A stretch of 64,000 nucleotides of DNA from Guadua angustifolia. Its lineage: Eukaryota > Streptophyta > Magnoliopsida > Poales > Poaceae. Location of the stretch: contig CM070517.1 in the NCBI GenBank assembly GCA_036346375.1, forward strand, positions 47,836,200 to 47,900,199. Direction: 5' to 3'. Shown here in pieces: positions 57,323 through 64,000 of the stretch (the stretch's first letter is position 1; every line of letters begins with the position of its first letter). A program made the position numbers and the translations under genes. The notes beneath the pieces were generated by a model. The model was not told where the DNA came from and searched no databases. It saw nothing but the letters and a program-made list of their open reading frames with translations.

Positions 57323-58850
57323 TACATCGTGTCTAAAACATATTTTACTTATTTTTGAGGGATACAAAACAGACGATATAATCCATGCATATTGTACTCA
57401 TATACTACATGCACACACATATGTATACACACGCTAAAAAAGTGATCAAAGATTCTACAATATCTGAAGGTGGAAACATGCTGATTCACTTAATGCATAT
57501 ATGTGTATATATTTTTAATTATTCGGGTGAGAGACGCTAGCCAGTGGTGCGATCACTCCCACCTGTCCCACTGAGCTCGCTCAGGTCACAAACATATTTT
57601 AATTTTGTGCAGGCAAGCTTGCATGTAAGAAATGGCCGCTCTTAATTTTCGAAGTGCACTTGATCTGAACGATACGTATCCAATTAGAGTAGAAGAGAAG
57701 AACATTAATTTCGTCATTTCAATAATCAGAAGCTAGCTAGCATTACAAGCGTTGCATGAAGCTAGCAATAACATGATTCCAACATGTATATCTGATGTAG
57801 ATGACTCATTCCCATACCAAATTAATGATTAGCTAGGCCGGTTGACTTGCATTCTCAACTCGTGTATTAAGTACGCTTTATATGGAAGGGCCACGTGATC
57901 AGATAGACGTCGGGTATGTACCCAATCTACTAGAGTTCATGTCTAAACTTGATACTAGCTAGTGTCAATTGATTTTAGGAGTAAATTAAACACACTTGTG
58001 CACCCTATAGGACGGTGCCTCCGATTAAATTTGTACTGTATGTAGAAGGCGTACGTATGCGTGGGAGGTGTACGTAAGTGTGATGTGCATGTGCTGAGTG
58101 TGTACGTCTATCTTGTTTTCTAGATAATTAAGAGAGTACCTTTTTATGCGAGATATGTGTCGTTAGCTTGTATTTACTGTGAGATAGAGTTAGATGTGCG
58201 GAGATACGTACAAAGTGAAAACCATGTAGTAACTCGTCGTACGTTCATTATTTCTACCCTATTCCGACCTGTATATATGTGTTGTTACACATGCACGTGA
58301 CCGGCCGTGCTTTACAGCATAAGAGCATGCTGTCATTCGTATTAACCAACAACAGTTTCTTTTACATCTAAATAAGTATGTAGGTCAATCCGCCTATTCG
58401 CTACGCACGTTCCAGCAAATAGGGTGATACATGCAACCATGGGTACGTACGTGTACATATAGCAACAACATGTACATAGAGAACGTAGAGAGAGAGAGAG
58501 AGAGGGAGGAAGGGCAGTCCCAACCTATAATTTCCATAAGTAATATCTAGAGGAGAGAAAAAGCAATAAATCAATGTATAGTTTCATAACCCATAATTTT
58601 CATGAGCAGTGTCTAGAGGAGAGAGAGAGCAATAAACCAATGCATGTATCACAAACACAGCTTAATAAGCGCGCAGAAACGTCTAATTCTGATTTTGCTC
58701 GTTTCTTGCGTCTTGGTGACCACGCCGATCCAGTTTCTTGCATGAGATACGGTTTCTTTGTTTTTCCTTCTCTTTCTTTTTTAATTTCTATATCACATTA
58801 ATTTTTTACTTAGTTGACAGTGTAATTAATTTTATAGACATCAATTAAGG
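57321..58850. other. Gene-free intergenic DNA
   Basis: No gene. A (GA)n run lies near 58488-58504. The phrase AGAGGAGAGA occurs in two nearby copies (58550 and 58615) within a short duplicated segment that also contains CAATAAA. Confidence 0.35.
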
Positions 58851-58859
58851 TAGAGAGTT

Positions 58860-59345
58860 AGACTGTCCGAAGAGCGAGCAAGAAACGAAAGAGGGGGCGG
58901 TGAGTGAAGCCAGGCTAGCAATCGGCGGGCGTGATGGTCGCCATGGCCCACGCTAACCCCTCCACTCAACTTGGTCTCTGACGCTCCGGGCCCACGGGGT
59001 GCCTCGTGGAGGTCGGCCCTACGTGTCAGCTTGCGGGTGAAAGGCCGTGACCGAGTCCCCAGTCCACCGCCCGGTCACGTCACTTACGTTATGTCTCCTG
59101 CGCCCACTCCCGGACAGCTATGTGCTCCTGACTTGTGCTGACACGTGGAGTGGGCCCGACTCCTCGGGTTCCTACGTGTCCCTCCTCTCTTTGGAGCCTC
59201 TCGCATCTCAGACGTCCATTGAGACCTCACCTCACCTCACCTCGCCGCAAGTTGTGTCTACGGACACAAATGCAAGGACGCCGCAGCAGCAGCAGCGAGT
59301 AGGCAACATCAAGTCGTGCAGAAATGTTGTGGGCGCGTTCTAGGA
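58860..59345. promoter_or_regulatory. GC-rich island with three ACGT-core (ABRE/G-box) sites
   Basis: The GC content is far above the flanks. ACGTGTC occurs at 59021-59027 and 59174-59180, and GACACGTGG at 59140-59148. These are ABRE/G-box type sites bound by bZIP or bHLH factors in plants. CACCTCACCTCACCTC lies near 59228. No start codon with a recognisable protein follows on either strand, so this may be a promoter whose gene is lost, non-coding, or outside my ability to see. Confidence 0.4.
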
Positions 59346-59442
59346 CCCGGAAACTTTCCGAGTTCAATATACGGAGTATATACTACTATTCACATAGGAG
59401 TACTAGTTTCATTTTTATTTTTTTTCCAGACTTGCGGTTTAA

Positions 59443-59660
59443 GTGTTTGTTTGTTTTAGTTCTTTGTTCTAGATTTTGGCCCTAAAAACAGAATAAAAAA
59501 TAAACAGTCTGATTCTCATAATCTAATCCACCCATATACACTAGAATCCACAATCCATTTTATATGTGTTTTTGGATTTCAACTTTTAAAGAATCAGTTT
59601 CTCTACAACTATAATTCAAAATCAGATTTTAGAGAATCTAAAGTTGAAACAAGCAGACCC
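59443..59660. mobile_element. Tourist-like MITE, 218 bp
   Basis: Ends GTGTTTGTTTG and CAAGCAGACCC are imperfect inverted repeats. TAA is duplicated at 59440-59442 and 59661-59663. Internal AATCTGATTTT-type symmetry supports it. Confidence 0.6.
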
Positions 59661-59663
59661 TAA

Positions 59664-59973
59664 TTCTCCTAACCTCACTGTGCATGTGGACCTGGAGGGT
59701 AGCATCAGTTATCAATGGGCATGCAAATGTGCCTAGCTGGCTGGCTTTAATTGGCACGACGCCTTGCTCAGCCTCATATGAACAGAAGAATTAAGATGGA
59801 CAAAGCGGAAGGTTTGACTGGAGTGGCCGCTAAATTCGTCTGCTTTGACTGACCAGAATGCATGCAGCAACCTCTTCTTTACGCTTCTCTGGTCCGAATC
59901 GAATCTAGCTTTGTAGCTAGCGCGCGCCCATTATATTCAACAACCGCTTGAAATGATCATGAATTTACTACTA
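59664..59973. other. Intergenic DNA
   Basis: No feature seen. Confidence 0.3.
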
Positions 59974-59981
59974 CCACAATG

Positions 59982-60568
59982 TAGAGGTGGGCGTCGTCTT
60001 AGGCCGCCCGGTATAGACTCATCGTGTTTCAAGCTTAAACCGTAACGCCCATCGTGCTTTTCGCCGTGTCGGGTCTTGGCCGGCTTCGCCTTCAGCGAGC
60101 AGATCTACCCATTTGCACCGTCTTGCGTCTTGCCCGTCGAGTCCCACCCATTTATGCTATTACTATAAGAGAAAATGATCACTTATTGATTTCTTTTTTA
60201 TCTATTTAAGACTTTTTTTTTCTCCGATCGAAACAAAATCATATTGTGTTTATTCTTCTCGATTTCCTTGATTCATTTGCTCCTTCTAGTCACATGCATG
60301 CAGATATGCATTTACTCTTTGATTTGCTCATCCACATGTACAACACAGGTGCGTGTCTATTTCAGACGTCTGAAGCCCAAGCACATTTGGATTGTCGGCA
60401 AATGCCGAGCCGTCCATCGTCTGCGGTTAGCAGGCTCGACACGGCAGGACAACCGTCGCTGTCTGGCCTAACCCGTTTAGAAACGATGTCGTGTCGGACC
60501 GTGCCTCGTCTTGGGTTCGAGCGTGCCTACGTCTTGAAACCCAAAATGTCGACCAATGCCCACCTCTA
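59982..60568. mobile_element. hAT-type element with perfect 8-bp duplication
   Basis: Termini TAGAGGTGGGC and GCCCACCTCTA are perfect inverted repeats. The duplication CCACAATG is identical at 59974-59981 and 60569-60576. It is 587 bp with no transposase. CG-rich subterminal regions (ACGTCTTG, GTCTTGG) flank an AT-rich centre. Confidence 0.9.
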
Positions 60569-60576
60569 CCACAATG

Positions 60577-61240
60577 CATGCCAACGCCCCATATTAAGTG
60601 CGTATTTACTACACGTCCTAGAGCCGTGTTAGACGTAACTCTAGCTTCTTGCATTTCCAATTAGGCACATCTAAAAAAAATTGTACTACCCATATTCGTT
60701 ATATTTTTTAATGGCATGTCTTATTCAGTCTATGATAGTAAATATCTTTGGAAATAGCTAAAGTAGAAGGATATGGAAGGAAAAAACTGTAAAAAATCAC
60801 AAGAAATTATAGAATAACATGTATTTACAAATAAAACTTGAAAGTTACAGTGACTCCTAAATTATAGTTGAACAAAGCACTACTTCCTTCTTTTCCTAAA
60901 TAGATGTAATTCTAGATTATCACACTTTCATTAAGACACATCTATAAAGAAAAACCTAAAAAATGTTGAAAACAGAAATTAAACGCTGGCCCATTTGCTT
61001 GTTGGGTCATTTTTATAATTTCTTCATGCATTTTACGGTAGCGTAAGGGGACAGAACTGAATGAATATTCTGACTTACGATGAAACGGGCCGTGAATTAG
61101 GATAGCTTAAGGTGCGAGACCACCAATTACGTAGTTTAGGCCCATCAGGCATAAGCCATCAGTAATTCAGTATTAACTTCTTCCTTTTTCTTTCTTCAGG
61201 GAAAAGAGAAGATAGAATTTCGATTCTCGCAGATCGAGTT
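60577..61240. other. Intergenic DNA
   Basis: No gene. Near 60885-60950 the phrase CCTAAATAGATGTAATTCTA suggests a worn Stowaway-type MITE without clear ends. Confidence 0.3.
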
Positions 61241-61440
61241 AGGTTCTCTTTAGTAGAGCTTCAGATCATAGTTTCATATCAGATCTGAAAATTGTAGGCT
61301 AAAATAAAGTGAATTAAGTTTATATTTTTAGTTTAAAATGTAAATAAAATAACCCAATTAAACACTCTTACTATACTCACAGCTCTAGTTTCACGAATCT
61401 GGTAGAATTAGGAATCAGCTTCATTTCGTGAGAAGAGAGA
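61241..61440. mobile_element. Tourist-like MITE, copy 3
   Basis: Starts with GGTTCTCTTTAGTAGAGC and shares AAAATAAAGTGAATTAAG and AAACACTCTTA with copies 1 and 2. The right end is worn and not precisely placed. Confidence 0.55.
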
Positions 61441-61867
61441 CAAGAAGAAGGAATTGGGAAGTTGAGACGTAACGGCTGCTGCATGCATGGCCATGGATCG
61501 TCAGTCGGACAAGGAGGAGCGGCGGCGGCCTGGCATCTTCTTGGATCGCACCACTGGAATATCCGATTCAATTGCATTGCAGGGCTGGCAATGGCATCCC
61601 GCATATACCCCTGCTAGCTTAGCTACCTGATTGGGATTCCCAAAATTTGCCCTTTAATTCTGCTTCTTCTTAAAATTTTAATTCGATAATACCCACTCTA
61701 TACGACGTAATAATGGTACTGAAAGGTCGCCCCTTGTCATCGTCCACTGAATAAAATCGACTAAACTGGTTCTAATTCATCAGCTATTAGTTCAGTTCCA
61801 ATTGAAATCCCCTACTTGTGTACGCATGAGTTTCTCTTTCCCTAGCTAAAAATTAAGGCGTACAACT
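61441..61867. other. Intergenic DNA before the LINE
   Basis: No gene seen. The left edge of the LINE is set where recognisable coding begins. Confidence 0.3.
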
Positions 61868-64000
61868 TTGTATGTGTAACATGCAATCTAATCCCCTTTG
61901 GGAACAAATTGACTGGTGTTTCACCTCCCCCCACTGGTCTCAATCTTTCCCGGCCACTCTTTGGTTACCTTTGTCCCGCACTATGTCTGATCACATTCCA
62001 TGTGTGGCTCAAATTCGTACCTTCATCCCAAAGCCAGCCATCTTCAGATTCGAAAACGGATGGCTTGAACGCCATGATTTCTTCGAGACCGTTCAGCAAG
62101 TCTGGAACTGGCCCGATTCTGTGGGATCCTCCGATGAGATCATTATTAAGTCCAAGTTAGATCGTCTCCGGCTCAAGCTTCAGGTTTGGCGGAAGAGTTT
62201 GTCCCTCATAAGGAATCAATCTTCTCACTGCTCCCATTTTATCGAGGTTATAGACATCATCGAACAACACGAGACTCTCTTCGTTCATGAAAGGAATTTG
62301 AGCCATTCTCAAAGATAGGTTGGTCACTTTGTTGAATTGGCAGAATTCTTACTGGAGGAATCGTTGCAAGATTCAATGGGTCCAGCTTGGTGATGAGAAC
62401 ACAAAATTTTTCCATAGCAAGGCTACTGAAAGATATCGCCATAACCTCATTGCTTCTCTCGTGGCGGTTGACGGGGATATTCTCTATGACCATCAGGCCA
62501 AAGCCAACCTTTTGTTCGATTTTTTCTCGGCGAGAATGGAAACATTCGACAATTTGCATATGATGTTTGATCTGGAGACTCTTGTTCCTAGGAAGGAAAA
62601 TCTAAAGCTGGATTGTTTCACCTTCACCACCCAAGAGATGGATGATCTTGTCCTTCATTTTCATTTGGACGGTGCTCTACCGGATGGTTTCAATGGGAAA
62701 TTTTACAAGAATTGCGGCACATTATCAAACATGACTTCTCTGTTTACATCGGAAGTTCGGCATGGGTCCATCTCTTTGGCTCGATCAATCAATCCTTCAT
62801 TGTCATGATTACAAAGTGCAACAACCCGAATCTCGAATGATTTCGACCCATCTCTCTTCTCAACCTATCCATTAAATTGATCACTAAATTGCTGGCCACA
62901 AGACTGAACACCGTCATGGCCGAGCTGGTCCATAGGAATCAATATGGATTCATCAAGGGGAGATCCATTCAAGACTGTTTGGCCTGGACATACGAATACA
63001 TACATCTCTGCCATGTTTCCAAAGAAAAAATTGTGATCCTCAAGCTGGACTTCGCAAAGGCTTTTGACACCATCGAACATATTGCTATTATCTCCATGTT
63101 ACATGCATTGGGTTTCCCAAATACTTGGTTGATTTGGATGAAGGAGATCCTGGGCTCAGCTTCCTCTTCGGTGCTCCTCAATGGGGTTCCTGGCAAATCT
63201 TTTCGATGCATGAGAGGGGTCAGGCAAGGGGACCCTATTTCCCCTGCTTTTAGCCATTCTCTTGTGATCGCTTGATATATCCTCAACAGCGCAAAACAAT
63301 CGGGTCTTATTTCATCTCCCATTCAAGCTGGATCGACAAGAAGACTTCCGATCATTCAATATGCCGATGACACTATCATTTTTATTAAAGGTTCCCAGAA
63401 TGATATTTGCACTATTAAATGCCTGCTTCATTCTTATTCGGCGGCCACTGGTCTCAAAATAAACTTGGCTAAATCTGCGATCATTCCTATTAATATGATG
63501 GATTCGGAGATTGACATCATGGCTGGGACCATGGGATGCAAAGTTGGCAGGTTCCCCTTCTTGTATCTTGGCCTTCCCATGGGATATGTCAGACCTCGGA
63601 TCAAGGACTTTGATCTCATGATTAACAGAATTCGCAACAGGGTCTCTTCGTTTTCATCTCTCTTATCTTACGGAGGCAGATTGCAACTTGTTAATTCCGT
63701 TGTTTCCCACATGGCCTCCTATGCTATGTGCTGCCTCAAGCTTCCTACTGCTGTCATCAACAGAATCGATCAAGCTAGGCGAATATGTTTATGGGGGAAA
63801 AATGAGATCAATGGTCATAGTAAATCTTTGATCAAATGGGAGAAGGTTTGTAGGCCCAAGTGCAAAGGTGGTCTCGGGGTCATTAATCTCCGGACCCATA
63901 ATAATGCTCTTCGGCTAAAGTTCTTACACAAATTCTTCAATAAAAAAGATATCCCAGGTCAATCTGGTTTGGTGCATTCACTATCATTCCACCCTCCCTC
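61868..64000 (+). pseudogene. 5'-truncated, frame-broken LINE (L1-type) open reading frame 2
   Basis: The translation begins in the C-terminal part of an APE-type endonuclease (WEQIDWCFTSPHW, then SDHIPCVAQI). It continues through a linker (WVQLGDENTKFFH) into reverse transcriptase. Motifs seen are NQYGFIKGRSIQDC, LKLDFAKAFDTIEH, MRGVRQGDPISPAF and QYADDTIIF, then FLYLGLPMG and the zinc-knuckle-side region with LSYGGRLQLVNSV. Stops or frame shifts occur near 62317, 62808-62877 and 63275, so no active protein can be made. The first part of the endonuclease is missing, as expected for 5' truncation, and the element continues past the right edge. Confidence 0.9.

Overview
This is a nuclear window from a grass (Poaceae). 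The clearest pointer is the 11-exon MADS gene, whose protein reads like rice MADS63. The pollen-extensin type LRX gene and the dense grass-type transposon population agree. I cannot name the species. Everything here rests on reading the sequence; no database search was run.

Five genes can be supported. They are a small RALF peptide gene (about 2.45-2.80 kb, +), a four-exon AlkB-like dioxygenase gene (5.4-8.8 kb, -), a long intronless LRR-extensin gene (15.4-18.9 kb, -), an MIKC*-type MADS-box gene (38.1-41.4 kb, +) and a six-exon glycoside hydrolase family 28 gene (46.4-49.8 kb, -). Exon borders were read by hand from GT/AG sites and phase. The genes are independent plant genes, not an operon. 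RALF, LRX and MIKC* MADS products are all associated with cell wall or pollen growth in other plants, but no functional link between them can be read from this sequence.

The rest is mostly transposon-derived. hAT elements and hAT MITEs with 8-bp target duplications lie near 9.0, 9.3, 28.4, 37.2, 40.9, 43.0, 53.9-56.7 (two nested copies) and 60.0 kb. Tourist-like MITEs with TTA/TAA duplications lie near 29.9, 44.7, 56.9, 59.4 and 61.2 kb. Helitrons lie near 3.8, 6.3, 11.2 and 22.7 kb. There is a short SINE-like retroposon (12.9 kb), a small LTR retroelement without gag-pol (42.3-44.5 kb), LTR remnants (9.7-11.1 kb and 20.2-20.6 kb), a broken LINE running off the right edge (61.9-64.0 kb) and several long foldback structures. 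Two places hold captured host-gene pieces. One is a receptor-kinase LRR fragment inside the Helitron in the AlkB intron. The other is a chimera of an Lsi2/ArsB-like transporter and a ClpC chaperone (13.9-14.9 kb) beside a CACTA-like end.

I found no evidence of a wholly new molecular system. The best leads are the ClpC/transporter chimera, the SINE-like element, the nested hAT pair with its 170-bp array, and the GH28 protein that lacks the canonical catalytic residues.
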